NCBI RefSeq assembly: GCF_002251435.1
Contig: NZ_NPJI01000029.1
Span: 124,001 to 188,000, forward strand
Source: Prevotella sp. P2-180
Lineage (GTDB): Bacteria; Bacteroidota; Bacteroidia; Bacteroidales; Bacteroidaceae
Length of the DNA: 64,000 nucleotides
Reading direction: 5' to 3'
Every line of letters begins with the position of its first letter. The first letter of the stretch is position 1. The translations under genes were made by a program, and so were the position numbers. Below, piece after piece: positions 1 through 8,659 of the stretch. A model generated the notes under the pieces. The model was given only the letters and a program-made list of their open reading frames with translations. It searched no databases and had not been told where the DNA came from.

Positions 1-270
1 GGATATCCGGTGGAGTCGAATATAAGCGTTTGCCGCTTTTGACAATGACAGCATCTTGAGAGCGTCGACTGTCTGCTCTGGATCCATAAAGAGATTGTTG
101 CGGCGGGTCCTGACTTCAACTATCACAAGAGTGTCGTCTTGCTGCATGATAAGGTCGAGGTCGCGATGGCCTTGGTGCCAGTTTCTGTCCAACAGGCGGT
201 AGCCTTGGTCTAAAAGATAGGCCAGAGCCACGTCTTCTCCCCATTTCCCAAGGTCGTTGTGTTCTGCCAT
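1..270 (-). CDS. YraN/UPF0102 family endonuclease-like protein, 3' end outside window
   Basis: The 90 codons visible give the N-terminal part of a YraN (UPF0102) protein; the C-terminus lies beyond the left edge. Reading starts at the ATG at 270. The family has a restriction-endonuclease-like fold of unproven role, often suggested to act in DNA repair or recombination. Visible family features are the early GKWGEDVA segment, the DLDLI strand carrying the acidic residue, and VIVEVRTR, where most members have EVK; the catalytic-type lysine is therefore an arginine here. It begins 17 bp after the end of argF' and is probably the last gene of the arginine/proline operon or transcribed with it. Family assignment is firm; function is unknown. 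Confidence 0.82.
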   Translation of the reverse strand, partial: MAEHNDLGKWGEDVALAYLLDQGYRLLDRNWHQGHRDLDLIMQQDDTLVIVEVRTRRNNLFMDPEQTVDALKMLSLSKAANAYIRLHRIS

Positions 271-287
271 AACGACATCCTCCTTTT

Positions 288-1250
288 TTATAAGCTTTCG
301 AGCATTCGCTTGATGACCACAGTGGCAGATATCTCGCGATTGGCTGCCTCGGGGATGACGAGAGAGTTAGGGCTCTCGATGACATCGTCGGTGACGATGA
401 GGCCACGACGCACAGGGAGACAGTGCATGAACTTGCCGTTGTTGGTGACAGACATATGGGCTGAGTCGATGGTCCACGACATGTCCTTGCTGAGAATCTT
501 GCCGTAGTCAGATTTGTTGGTGACACCAGGGCAGCTCCAGTTTTTGGCGTACACGAAATCTGCTCCTTCGAGAGCCTTCATCTGGTCGTACTCTACACGA
601 GCGTTGCCCACAAACTTTGGATCGAGCTCATAGCCCTCAGGATGAGTGACCACAAAATCCACATTGGCGGCATTCATCCACTCGGCAAACGAGTTGGGCA
701 CGGCCTGTGGAAGGGCGCGACAGTGAGGTGCCCACGAGAGCACCACCTTAGGACGACCCACAGGGCTATGCTCAGAGATGGTGATGAGGTCGGCAAAGGC
801 CTGGAGTGGATGGACAGTGGCCGACTCCATGGCAAAGACGGGACGACCGCTATACTTGATAAACTGCTGGATGACGGTCTCGGCATAGTCGTAGTCGCGG
901 TCGGTGAGGCCTGCGAAAGAGCGCACACCTATGAGGTCGCAATAGCAGCCCATGACAGGAATAGCCTCCAGCAGATGCTCGCTTTTGTCGCCGTCCATGA
1001 TCACACCACGTTCAGTCTCGAGCTTCCAGGCTCCAGCGTTGACGTCGAGTACGATGACATTCATGCCAAGGTTCATTGCCGCCTTTTGTGTGGAAAGGCG
1101 TGTGCGCAATGAGTTGTTGAAGAACACCATCATGAGTGTCTTGTTCTTACCGAGGTTCTGATACTTGAACCTGTCGTTCTTTATCTCTTTTGCCTCGGCA
1201 AGTGCCATCCTAAGGTCACCGAGGTCATGTACATTCATAAATGTTTTCAT
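288..1250 (-). CDS. argF': N-succinylornithine carbamoyltransferase (ArgF' type)
   Basis: A 320-residue transcarbamylase acting in the cytoplasm in arginine synthesis, moving a carbamoyl group from carbamoyl phosphate to the delta-amine of an acylated ornithine. The carbamoyl-phosphate loop is present as NNSLRTR (45-51) and the HCLPVRR motif lies near the C-terminus. It resembles the Bacteroides enzyme that uses N-succinylornithine rather than the Xanthomonas enzyme that uses N-acetylornithine. The residue that separates the two, Pro90 in Bacteroides and a Glu in Xanthomonas, is Ser90 here in MDGDKSEHLLE. A small uncharged residue favours succinyl substrates, so I call it the succinyl type. 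It follows proA by 27 bp at the end of the operon. Confidence 0.93.
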   Translation of the reverse strand: MKTFMNVHDLGDLRMALAEAKEIKNDRFKYQNLGKNKTLMMVFFNNSLRTRLSTQKAAMNLGMNVIVLDVNAGAWKLETERGVIMDGDKSEHLLEAIPVMGCYCDLIGVRSFAGLTDRDYDYAETVIQQFIKYSGRPVFAMESATVHPLQAFADLITISEHSPVGRPKVVLSWAPHCRALPQAVPNSFAEWMNAANVDFVVTHPEGYELDPKFVGNARVEYDQMKALEGADFVYAKNWSCPGVTNKSDYGKILSKDMSWTIDSAHMSVTNNGKFMHCLPVRRGLIVTDDVIESPNSLVIPEAANREISATVVIKRMLESL

Positions 1251-1277
1251 ATTCTTTTTATTTATTGGGGGGAGTTA

Positions 1278-2459
1278 TTATTCCCTTACTTGTCCTTCTC
1301 CTTCTATCAGCCATTTGTAGGTGGTGATTTCTTCGAGTCCCATAGGACCGCGTGGGCCGAGCTTTTGTGTGCTGATACCAATTTCTGCTCCAAGTCCGAA
1401 CTGAGCTCCGTCGGTGAAGCTCGTCGGAACATTCCAATACACACAGGCAGCATCAACAAGTTGCTGAAAGCGGCGGGCGTTGGACTCGTCCTGAGTGATT
1501 ATACACTCGCTGTGGCCTGAACCATAACGAGTTATGTGGGCTATAGCCTCGTCGAGAGAGTCGACCACCTTTACAGACATCTTGTAGTCCATAAATTCAG
1601 TGCCCCAAGCAGATTCTTCCTCGTATATTTCCACACCTTTAGCTTTCACAGGCTCAAGAAGTTTCGGAAGGTCGGAAAGTCGTGAACGATGGATGATTAG
1701 ACAGTCGAGGGCGTTGCATACGCTGACACGACGAGTCTTGGCATTGTCGATGATGCGCGCTCCCATCTCTACATCGCCATACTCGTCGAAATAGGCATGA
1801 ACCACACCAGCACCAGTCTCTATAACTGGCACCTTGGCATTGTCGCGCACAAAGTCGATGAGCTTACGACCGCCACGAGGTATACACACGTCGACATAGC
1901 CCACTGCATTTAGCATGGCTGCGGTGGCATCGTGTGTAGCAGGCAGAAGGGTAACAACATCTGGAGAGACACCATATTGATGGAGTATCTCGTGGATGAG
2001 AGCCACCTCTTCGCGATTGCTCTCGTCGGCGTCCTTGCCGCCTTTCAGCACACAAGCGTTGCCACTCTTGAAGCAGAGTGAGAAGACGTCGAACGTGACG
2101 TTCGGCCGTGCTTCATAAATCATTCCTATCACGCCAAATGGCACGCTGACACGTTTCAAACGCAAGCCGTTTGGCAAGACAGTCTCACGAAGCACACGAC
2201 CGAGTGGAGATGGCAACGAGGCCACATTGCGCATGTCTGACGCTATGCCGTCAAGACGTGATGAGGTGAGCTGAAGTCGGTCGTAGAGTGGATTGGAGTG
2301 CTCCATACGAGCCAAGTCGCGTGAATTGGCAGACAGGATGCGCTCCTTCTGAGAAATGATGGCCGTAGCCACGGCAAGAAGAATCTCGTTGCGGCGGTCG
2401 TCGGAAATGGCGGCAAGAGTTCGGCTTGCCGCCTTAGTGTTTTCAAACAGTTGTTTCAT
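1278..2459 (-). CDS. proA: Gamma-glutamyl phosphate reductase
   Basis: 393 residues, slightly shorter than the Escherichia coli enzyme. It is the NADPH-dependent second step of proline synthesis, reducing glutamyl-5-phosphate to glutamate semialdehyde. The catalytic cysteine is Cys248 in SVCNALD. The cofactor region has [15 protein letters not shown] (106-120), and a second family block, [13 protein letters not shown], differs from the common ETGVGNCHxYxD. The ATG overlaps the proB stop as ATGA, so the two are translationally coupled and the labile glutamyl phosphate can be passed on. Assignment is secure. Confidence 0.96.
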   Translation of the reverse strand: MKQLFENTKAASRTLAAISDDRRNEILLAVATAIISQKERILSANSRDLARMEHSNPLYDRLQLTSSRLDGIASDMRNVASLPSPLGRVLRETVLPNGLRLKRVSVPFGVIGMIYEARPNVTFDVFSLCFKSGNACVLKGGKDADESNREEVALIHEILHQYGVSPDVVTLLPATHDATAAMLNAVGYVDVCIPRGGRKLIDFVRDNAKVPVIETGAGVVHAYFDEYGDVEMGARIIDNAKTRRVSVCNALDCLIIHRSRLSDLPKLLEPVKAKGVEIYEEESAWGTEFMDYKMSVKVVDSLDEAIAHITRYGSGHSECIITQDESNARRFQQLVDAACVYWNVPTSFTDGAQFGLGAEIGISTQKLGPRGPMGLEEITTYKWLIEGEGQVRE

Positions 2460-3217
2460 ACTTCAAACTCCGTATGTGGTGTATTGTCTTTGTTTGTTAT
2501 TAAGTCGGCAAGTATGTTTTCGCGCTCTCCATTGGCTATGATCACCTTGATGCCCGATTGTTGCACACGTATGGCTGTGGTGTATTTCGACACCATGCCA
2601 CCACGGCCTGCAGAGCTCTTGGTGGTCTGGATATACTCGCTAAGGTCGCGTCCTAAGGCCACACTGGGGATGAGGCGCGACTGAGGGTCGGCAGGATTGC
2701 CTGTATATATGCCGTCAATATTGCTCAGCAGAATGAGCATGTCGGCGTGCATCATCTGTGCTATGAGACCAGAAAGCTCGTCGTTGTCGGTGAACATCAG
2801 TTCGGTGACGCTGACAGTGTCGTTTTCGTTTACTACAGGAATGACATCATTTTCAAGCATTACCCGCATGCAAGCACGCTGGTTGTCAAACTGCTCTCCA
2901 GGTTCAAAATTCTCCTTCATGGTGAGTATCTGTCCCACATGCATGTTGTGCTCGCGGAAGAGGTCGTAGTACAGACCTATGAGTTTCACCTGTCCGAGAG
3001 CGGAGAAGAGCTGACGTTGCTCTACTGTGTCGAGGTCATGGCTGACCTGCAGTTCCCGTCGTCCGCAAGCCACGGCTCCTGAGGAAACGAGAATTACCTC
3101 ATGATGCTGCTGCTTTAGCCAAGCTATCTGGTCGATGATGGCAGACATTCGGGTGATGTCGAGATGTCCGTCGCTTCTTGTGAGCACATTGCTGCCCACC
3201 TTTACAACTATTCTCAT
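2456..3217 (-). CDS. proB: Glutamate 5-kinase, short form without PUA domain
   Basis: 253 residues of amino acid kinase fold; it phosphorylates glutamate to start proline synthesis. N-terminal [11 protein letters not shown] binds phosphate, [13 protein letters not shown] follows near residue 50, and [12 protein letters not shown] is the lysine-containing loop of the family. The enteric enzyme (about 367 residues) carries a C-terminal PUA domain that this one lacks; short forms are known, so it is not a truncation. It overlaps both neighbours by 4 nt (ATGA), upstream with the acyl-CoA synthetase gene and downstream with proA. Proline feedback inhibition cannot be judged from sequence. Confidence 0.96.
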   Translation of the reverse strand: MRIVVKVGSNVLTRSDGHLDITRMSAIIDQIAWLKQQHHEVILVSSGAVACGRRELQVSHDLDTVEQRQLFSALGQVKLIGLYYDLFREHNMHVGQILTMKENFEPGEQFDNQRACMRVMLENDVIPVVNENDTVSVTELMFTDNDELSGLIAQMMHADMLILLSNIDGIYTGNPADPQSRLIPSVALGRDLSEYIQTTKSSAGRGGMVSKYTTAIRVQQSGIKVIIANGERENILADLITNKDNTPHTEFEV

Positions 3218-4869
3218 TTCTTATTGTCTTTTTCTCTTATTTCCACGCGTCGAATCTTGCCGCTGATGGTCTTAGGGAGTTCGTCGACAAACTCGATGAT
3301 GCGTGGATACTTATATGGTGCGGTGACATGCTTCACATGATTTTGCAGTTCTTTCACAAGTTCGTCACCCGCCTTTCTTTTCCAGTCGTTGTGTAGCACT
3401 ATAGTGGCCTTTACCACCATGCCTCGTATCTCGTCGGGCACGCCGGTGATGGCACATTCCACCACGGCAGGATGGGTCATGAGAGCACTTTCCACCTCAA
3501 AGGGTCCGATGCGGTAGCCGCTGGACTTGATGACATCGTCTATGCGGCCTTCAAACCAATAATAGCCATCCTCGTCGCGCCATGCCACATCGCCTGTGTG
3601 GTAAAGACCGTCGTGCCATACGTTTTGGGTCAGTTCCTCGTCGCGATAGTAATACTTGAAGAGTCCGACTGGCTTGTCGGCTCCAGCACGCACCACTATC
3701 TCACCCTTCTCACCGTCTTCGCAAGGTGTGCCATCAGGCTTGATAAGGTCGATGTCGTATTGTGGGTTGGGAAGCCCCATCGACCCAGGCTTAGGCTTTG
3801 TCCATGGCATGGTGCCAAGAGTCATGGTCGTCTCGGTCTGTCCAAAGCCTTCCATAAGCGATATGCCAGTGAGCTGCTTGAACTTGTCAAATACCGCGGG
3901 ATTGAGGGCCTCGCCAGCTGTGCAGCAGTAGCGGAGGGAAGAGAGATCGTAGTTGGAAAAGTCTTCGTGGATGAGAAAACGATAGACCGTGGGAGGTGCG
4001 CAGAAGGAGGTGATGCGATAACGCTCTATCTGACGCAGAATCTTGTCGGCGGTGAACTTCTCATGGTCGAACACAAAAACGGCGGCACCTGCAAACCATT
4101 GTCCGTAGAACTTGCCCCATACGGCCTTTCCCCAACCAGTGTCGGCCACGGTGAGATGTATGCTGTCGGAGCTGAGGTTGTGCCAATAAACGCCAGTGGT
4201 GAGATGTCCCATGGCGTAGAGGAAGTCGTGAGCAACCATCTTCGGTTCGCCGCTGGTGCCAGAGGTGAAATACATAAGCATCGTGTCGCTATTGTCGTTT
4301 TTCTCCGGACGGACAAAAGCAGGAGCGTCGTTCCATTCCTTGTGCCAGTCGTGGAAGCCTTCAGCCTGTTTAGGACCTATGCTGACAAGAGTCTGTAGTG
4401 TAGGGCTTTCAGCCTTGGAGCCTACAACCTGCTGCATGATATATTCCTCACCTGCGCAGATGATGGCCTTCACGCCAGCACGATTGTTGCGATAGACGAT
4501 GTCGTGCGTGGTGAGCATGTGAGTGGCAGGGATTGCCACAGCACCTATCTTGTGAAGTGCGAGCATGGCGATCCAGAACTCATACCTACGCTTTAGTATG
4601 AGCATCACCATGTCCCCACGGCCGATGCCGAGGCTCATAAAGTAAGCGGCAGCGCGATCGCTCTGTTCCTTGATGTCGCGAAAGGAGAAACGAATGCATT
4701 CGCCGTCGTCGTTGGTCCACAGAAGAGCCAGTTTGTCGGGGGCTTCCTCTGCCCAACAGTCCATCACGTCGTAGGCGAAGTTAAAGTGGTCGGGGATAAT
4801 AAACTCCAGATGCTTTTTATAGTCCTCCTGCGAGGTAAATGATGTCTGTTTTAGGAATCTTTCTATCAT
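3214..4869 (-). CDS. AMP-forming acyl-CoA synthetase
   Basis: 551 residues of the ANL superfamily (AMP-forming acyl-CoA synthetases), closest in pattern to medium-chain acyl-CoA synthetases. The ATP loop is YFTSGTSGEPK (200-210), the A5 motif is GFGQTETT, the hinge region is HTGDVAWRDEDGYYWFEGR, and the catalytic lysine is about residue 538 in TISGKIRR. It would activate a carboxylic acid with ATP and CoA; the substrate cannot be read from sequence. It follows the XRE/cupin gene by 20 bp and overlaps proB by 4 nt. A role in amino acid synthesis is not obvious; a regulator plus synthetase pair may sense or salvage an acyl group. Confidence 0.9.
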   Translation of the reverse strand: MIERFLKQTSFTSQEDYKKHLEFIIPDHFNFAYDVMDCWAEEAPDKLALLWTNDDGECIRFSFRDIKEQSDRAAAYFMSLGIGRGDMVMLILKRRYEFWIAMLALHKIGAVAIPATHMLTTHDIVYRNNRAGVKAIICAGEEYIMQQVVGSKAESPTLQTLVSIGPKQAEGFHDWHKEWNDAPAFVRPEKNDNSDTMLMYFTSGTSGEPKMVAHDFLYAMGHLTTGVYWHNLSSDSIHLTVADTGWGKAVWGKFYGQWFAGAAVFVFDHEKFTADKILRQIERYRITSFCAPPTVYRFLIHEDFSNYDLSSLRYCCTAGEALNPAVFDKFKQLTGISLMEGFGQTETTMTLGTMPWTKPKPGSMGLPNPQYDIDLIKPDGTPCEDGEKGEIVVRAGADKPVGLFKYYYRDEELTQNVWHDGLYHTGDVAWRDEDGYYWFEGRIDDVIKSSGYRIGPFEVESALMTHPAVVECAITGVPDEIRGMVVKATIVLHNDWKRKAGDELVKELQNHVKHVTAPYKYPRIIEFVDELPKTISGKIRRVEIREKDNKK

Positions 4870-4889
4870 GATGTTGGATATGGTTCTGG

Positions 4890-5444
4890 TTAGAAGATGA
4901 TGGCAAGAAACTGGACTGCCTTGTCGCCTATGGCTTTCATGCCATGAGGTTGTGTGGCGTCGAAATAGATGCTGTCGCCCTCGTTGAGCGTGAGTGTCTT
5001 TTTTCCTATGGTCAGAAGGAGAGAACCAGAGGTGACATAGTTGAACTCCTGCCCTTGATGAGAGTTTAGGTGAATGGGCGCGTCGGCAGCACTTGGCTCG
5101 ACGGTGACTAAGAAGGGGTCGGCAGAGCGTCCGCGGAAACCGCTGGCAAGGCTTTGGTACTTATACGCCTTGCGACGCTCCACGCTCATTCCTTGACCCT
5201 TTCGGGTGAGGAAATAATGGCTCAAGTGAGGTTCTTCACCAAAGAGCAGCACGTCGAGTGCGATACCATACTTCTTAGATATTTTTTGTAGACTACTGAT
5301 GGAGAGTTCGCCTTCCCCATCTTCCATTTTTAGATACGTGTCGATGTCTAAATCACATAATTGCGCAACGTCCTCGGCTTTAATGTCGAGTACGTCGCGC
5401 AGTCCACGGAGTCGTTCTCCAATTTGTTGAATAGCGTCGTGCAT
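4890..5444 (-). CDS. XRE-family HTH regulator with C-terminal cupin
   Basis: 184 residues. An XRE-type helix-turn-helix occupies about 5-65 (KAEDVAQLCDLDIDTYLKME, then SSLQKISKKYGI), and a small cupin barrel about 110-182 (HQGQEFNYVTSG, TLNEGDSIYFDATQPHGMK). Proteins of this layout bind DNA and sense a small ligand or metal through the cupin; cupin histidines are visible at HQGQEF and QPHGM. It sits 20 bp before the acyl-CoA synthetase gene and is likely to regulate it. The 86-bp gap in front of it, after proC, is GC-rich and longer than other gaps in the operon, so it may have its own promoter, though I see no TAnnTTTG there. Confidence 0.85.
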   Translation of the reverse strand: MHDAIQQIGERLRGLRDVLDIKAEDVAQLCDLDIDTYLKMEDGEGELSISSLQKISKKYGIALDVLLFGEEPHLSHYFLTRKGQGMSVERRKAYKYQSLASGFRGRSADPFLVTVEPSAADAPIHLNSHQGQEFNYVTSGSLLLTIGKKTLTLNEGDSIYFDATQPHGMKAIGDKAVQFLAIIF

Positions 5445-5530
5445 AATTGTTAGCCCCCCTTTACTCCCACTGTCGGGGATGGCCTAACGGGGCATCGGGC
5501 ACAATAAGTAAAAATCGGCTTAAACAATAT

Positions 5531-6316
5531 TTAAAGTGCTGCCTTCAGACCCCTAATGACGGCGCTGGTGAATCCAGCATGCTCCATCTCGTTGAGTCCT
5601 CGGATGGTCACACCGCCTGGGGTAGTGACTTTGTCGATGGCAGCTTCGGGATGCTCGCCGGTGGCCTGTAGCAGTTCCACGGCTCCCTTTACTGTCTGCA
5701 GCACGATGTTCTTGGCGTCGTCGGCCTTGAATCCTATCTCCACACCACCTTCAGAGGCTGCACGCATGTAGCGCATGGCATAGGCTATGCCACAGGAGGC
5801 AAGTGTAGTACCGGCGGCGAGATGTTTTTCGTCAGTGATAATCACCTCGCCCATGCTGCCGTACAACTCGCTGATCAGTTTCGTGTGTTCTGGCTTTGCA
5901 TTGGCTGGTACGATGAATGTCATGGAGCTGAGGAGAGCGATGGCTATGTTGGGGATGACGAGGAAGAAGGGTATCAGATCCTCGCCGTCCTTGGCGAGCC
6001 ATTCCTTAATCTGACCAGAGGACACTCCGGCAGCCACTACTACGAGAATCTGTTTCTTGTAGTTAAGCGATGGCTTGATGCCTTCGAGCACGTCTTTTAC
6101 GAGCCATGGCTTAACCACAACGTTGACGATGTCTGACGACTCGGCGGCTATGTTGTTGTCGGTGGTAATGCTGGCTCCAGTTTCTGCAAATTGGTCGATT
6201 ACCTTCTGTGAAGGGTCGGCGATGGTGATGTCGGAGTTTTTGGAAAAATCTCCTTTTAGCAGTCCTTGGACGATAGCACCGCCCATGGCTCCTGCGCCAA
6301 TAACTGAAACTTTCAT
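5531..6316 (-). CDS. proC: Pyrroline-5-carboxylate reductase
   Basis: 261 residues. It reduces pyrroline-5-carboxylate to proline with NAD(P)H, the last proline step. The N-terminal Rossmann motif is VIGAGAMGGAIVQGL (4-18). The C-terminal dimerisation segment has VTTPGGVTIRGLNEME, in which the TPGG(V/T)T pattern is the family signature. It begins 3 bp after the argD stop. Placing proC next to argD is sensible because both pathways draw on glutamate semialdehyde chemistry. Assignment is secure. Confidence 0.96.
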   Translation of the reverse strand: MKVSVIGAGAMGGAIVQGLLKGDFSKNSDITIADPSQKVIDQFAETGASITTDNNIAAESSDIVNVVVKPWLVKDVLEGIKPSLNYKKQILVVVAAGVSSGQIKEWLAKDGEDLIPFFLVIPNIAIALLSSMTFIVPANAKPEHTKLISELYGSMGEVIITDEKHLAAGTTLASCGIAYAMRYMRAASEGGVEIGFKADDAKNIVLQTVKGAVELLQATGEHPEAAIDKVTTPGGVTIRGLNEMEHAGFTSAVIRGLKAAL

Positions 6317-6319
6317 TGT

Positions 6320-7462
6320 CTAAATTGTTGATAAAATGTGTTTGAGTCTTTCTATGAACGTGTCGGCCATCTCCTTGCTGAAGCAAAGTGGCGGCAACAG
6401 TCTGAGGATGTTTGTGGATGCGCATCCCGTAAAGATGTGGTCGGTGAAGAGAAGGTGGGAGCGCACGTCCTTATGAGGAATGTCGAGTTCGATGCCTATC
6501 ATGAGTCCGCGACCGCGAACATCTACGATATGCTTTTCTGTCTGCTGAAGTTCCTTAAGTTTATCAAGAAGATAATCTCCCACTTCGCGTGCATTCTCCA
6601 CGAGATTCTCCTTCTCAATCACGTCGAGCACAGCAAGTGCTGCGGTACATGCAAGATGGTTGCCGCCAAAGGTAGTGCCGAGTTGTCCGTATTCCGGTTT
6701 GAAGTCGGGGGAGATGAGCACTGCTCCCATGGGGAATCCGTTTCCAATGCCCTTGGCGCATGTGATGATATCTGGACGGATGTCGAGCCACTGGTGGGCG
6801 AAGAACTTGCCGCTACGTCCGTAGCCGCATTGTATCTCGTCGCAGATAAGTATTGCTCCGTATTTCTTGCAAAGAGCCTGCAGTCCTTGTGCAAACTCCT
6901 TAGATGCCATACGGATGCCTCCCACTCCTTGTATGCACTCGATGATGCAAGCGCATACATCGCCCTTGGCGAGTTCAGTCTCCCATGCCTCAAGTTCGTT
7001 AAGAGGCAGGTAGGTTACATGGCCGCCGTTGTTGATTGGAGCGATGATTTTGGGATTGTTGGTTACTTCGACAGCCAGCGAAGTGCGTCCGTGGAACGCT
7101 TTCACGGCAGAGAGCACACGTTTGCGTCCGTTGGTGAACGAAGCCAGCTTCAGTGCGTTCTCATTGGCCTCGGCGCCACTGTTGATAAGAAACAGCTGAT
7201 AGTCGTCGTATCCGCATGCTTTACCGAGACGCTCGGCAAGAAGCTGTTGCAACTTGTTGACCACTGAATTGGAGTAGAAGCCAAGTAAGTTGAGTTGTTG
7301 GGTCATCATCTCCACGTAGTGAGGATGGCAGTGGCCAATGCTGATAACGGCATGTCCGCCATAAAGGTCGAGATATTCCTGCCCCTTGTCGTCCCATACA
7401 TTACAGCCCTTACCTTTAACTATGTTTATGTCGAATAAAGGATATACGTCGAATAATTTCAT
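6320..7462 (-). CDS. argD: Acylornithine aminotransferase (PLP)
   Basis: 380 residues, class III PLP aminotransferase. It converts acylglutamate semialdehyde and glutamate to acylornithine and 2-oxoglutarate; given the neighbouring succinyl-type ArgF', the acyl group is probably succinyl. The PLP lysine is Lys237 in CAKGIGNGFPMG and the ring-binding aspartate is Asp208 in CDEIQCGYGRSG. I chose the ATG at 7462; a TTG at 7474 would add four residues and lie right at the argC stop, which is less likely. The gene follows argC by 12 bp. Confidence 0.94.
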   Translation of the reverse strand: MKLFDVYPLFDINIVKGKGCNVWDDKGQEYLDLYGGHAVISIGHCHPHYVEMMTQQLNLLGFYSNSVVNKLQQLLAERLGKACGYDDYQLFLINSGAEANENALKLASFTNGRKRVLSAVKAFHGRTSLAVEVTNNPKIIAPINNGGHVTYLPLNELEAWETELAKGDVCACIIECIQGVGGIRMASKEFAQGLQALCKKYGAILICDEIQCGYGRSGKFFAHQWLDIRPDIITCAKGIGNGFPMGAVLISPDFKPEYGQLGTTFGGNHLACTAALAVLDVIEKENLVENAREVGDYLLDKLKELQQTEKHIVDVRGRGLMIGIELDIPHKDVRSHLLFTDHIFTGCASTNILRLLPPLCFSKEMADTFIERLKHILSTI

Positions 7463-7474
7463 TTTTAATACCAA

Positions 7475-8443
7475 TTAAAATGCAGAAGCCTTGAGGTTTA
7501 GTCCTGCAGCCTCGTCGAGTCCAAACATGATGTTCATATTTTGCACAGCCTGTCCAACGGCTCCTTTCAGAAGGTTGTCGATGGTGGAGGTGACAAGAAG
7601 TTTGTCGCCATACTTGTCGCAATGTACAAGAGCCTTGTTGGTGTTGACCACCTGTTTCATGTCGATAGGTTTGTCGACATAGTGAGTGAATCGGGCGTTT
7701 TTGTAGAATGCCTTGTATCCCTCTACGATTTCCTCTATCGGTTTTTGGGTTTTTACTACCGATGTGGCAAAGATGCCGCGGGCGAAGTCGCCACGGTATG
7801 GTATGAAGTCGATGGCGGCATCAAGACGTCCTTGCACTTGGGTGAGGCTTTGCCTTATTTCAGGAACATGCTGATGGGTGAATGCCTTGTAGATGCTCAT
7901 ATTGTTGTTGCGCCATGAGAAATGAGTGGTGGCTGAGGGTTTCTGGCCTGCTCCGGTGCTACCGGTGATGGCGTTGACAGCCACGTCGTCTGTGAGGATT
8001 CCCATGTTTGCGGCGGGGAGAAGTCCCAGTTGTATGCAGGTGGCGAAGCATCCTGGATTAGCCACATGCTGCGCCTTTTCTATTCTTTCTTTGTTGATTT
8101 CGGGGAGTCCGTATACATAGTCGTTGCCGGGAGCTGCCAGACGAAAGTCTTGTGCGAGGTCGATAATCTTTACATTTCCTGGTATGGAATGCTCTTTAAG
8201 GAATGCCTCGCTCTTGCCATGTCCGAAGCAGAAGAACACGACATCCACTTTGTCGAAAGGCATCTCCGACGTAAAGCAGAGGTCGGTGTCGCCATAGAGT
8301 CCTTCGTGTACTTCTGCCACGTGGTTGCCGGCATTGCTTTCGGAATTGGCAAACACAATGTCAGCCTCAGGGTGATTAAGCAGCAGGCGTATCAGTTCAC
8401 CGCCAGTATAGCCTGCTGCACCTAAAATACCTACTTTTACCAT
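7475..8443 (-). CDS. argC: N-acyl-gamma-glutamyl-phosphate reductase
   Basis: 322 residues. An NADPH-dependent reductase making acylglutamate semialdehyde. The dinucleotide motif is GILGAAGYTGGEL (5-17) and the catalytic cysteine is Cys132 in ANPGCFATC. The frame stays open for 49 codons upstream, but the translation there is a shadow of the pspC-like gene, so the ATG at 8443, 8 bp after that gene, is the start. This is the shorter ArgC type common in Bacteroidales. Substrate acyl group (succinyl or acetyl) cannot be told from this gene alone. Confidence 0.95.
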   Translation of the reverse strand: MVKVGILGAAGYTGGELIRLLLNHPEADIVFANSESNAGNHVAEVHEGLYGDTDLCFTSEMPFDKVDVVFFCFGHGKSEAFLKEHSIPGNVKIIDLAQDFRLAAPGNDYVYGLPEINKERIEKAQHVANPGCFATCIQLGLLPAANMGILTDDVAVNAITGSTGAGQKPSATTHFSWRNNNMSIYKAFTHQHVPEIRQSLTQVQGRLDAAIDFIPYRGDFARGIFATSVVKTQKPIEEIVEGYKAFYKNARFTHYVDKPIDMKQVVNTNKALVHCDKYGDKLLVTSTIDNLLKGAVGQAVQNMNIMFGLDEAAGLNLKASAF

Positions 8444-8451
8444 ATTTTTTT

Positions 8452-8640
8452 CTATAATCCTTTCTTCGGTGCAAGAATCCACAAGAGAATATAAAGCAAC
8501 AAGCCAGTGCCCCAACCAATGATCAGTGCAACGAAGATAAGTCTCAGGATGAGTGAATCGATACCGAAATATTCGGCGAGACCACCACATACGCCACCGA
8601 TTTTCTTGTCGGTTTCTGACAAATAAAATTTCTTGTTCAT
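8452..8640 (-). CDS. Small PspC-domain membrane protein
   Basis: 62 residues that make up one PspC domain: the KKIGGVCGGLAEYFGID segment followed by a transmembrane stretch LRLIFVALIIGWGTGLLLYI and a short LWILAPKK end. PspC domains are found in phage-shock and envelope-stress proteins in the inner membrane. It is inserted between argG (19 bp before) and argC (8 bp after), inside the arginine operon, which is unexpected for an envelope-stress protein. Domain call is firm; role here is unknown. Confidence 0.88.
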   Translation of the reverse strand: MNKKFYLSETDKKIGGVCGGLAEYFGIDSLILRLIFVALIIGWGTGLLLYILLWILAPKKGL

Positions 8641-8659
8641 AATTGTTATGTATTAAAGG

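Noticed and set aside
2456..3217. proB as a truncated pseudogene because it lacks the PUA domain
   Set aside because: The kinase domain is complete, coupling to both neighbours is intact, and short forms are known.
6338..7267. Long open frame on the plus strand opposite argD
   Set aside because: It lies wholly antisense to a certain gene, has no family likeness, and mirrors the codon structure of argD. Similar antisense frames at 642-1112, 3472-4398 and 46020-46919 were dropped for the same reason.
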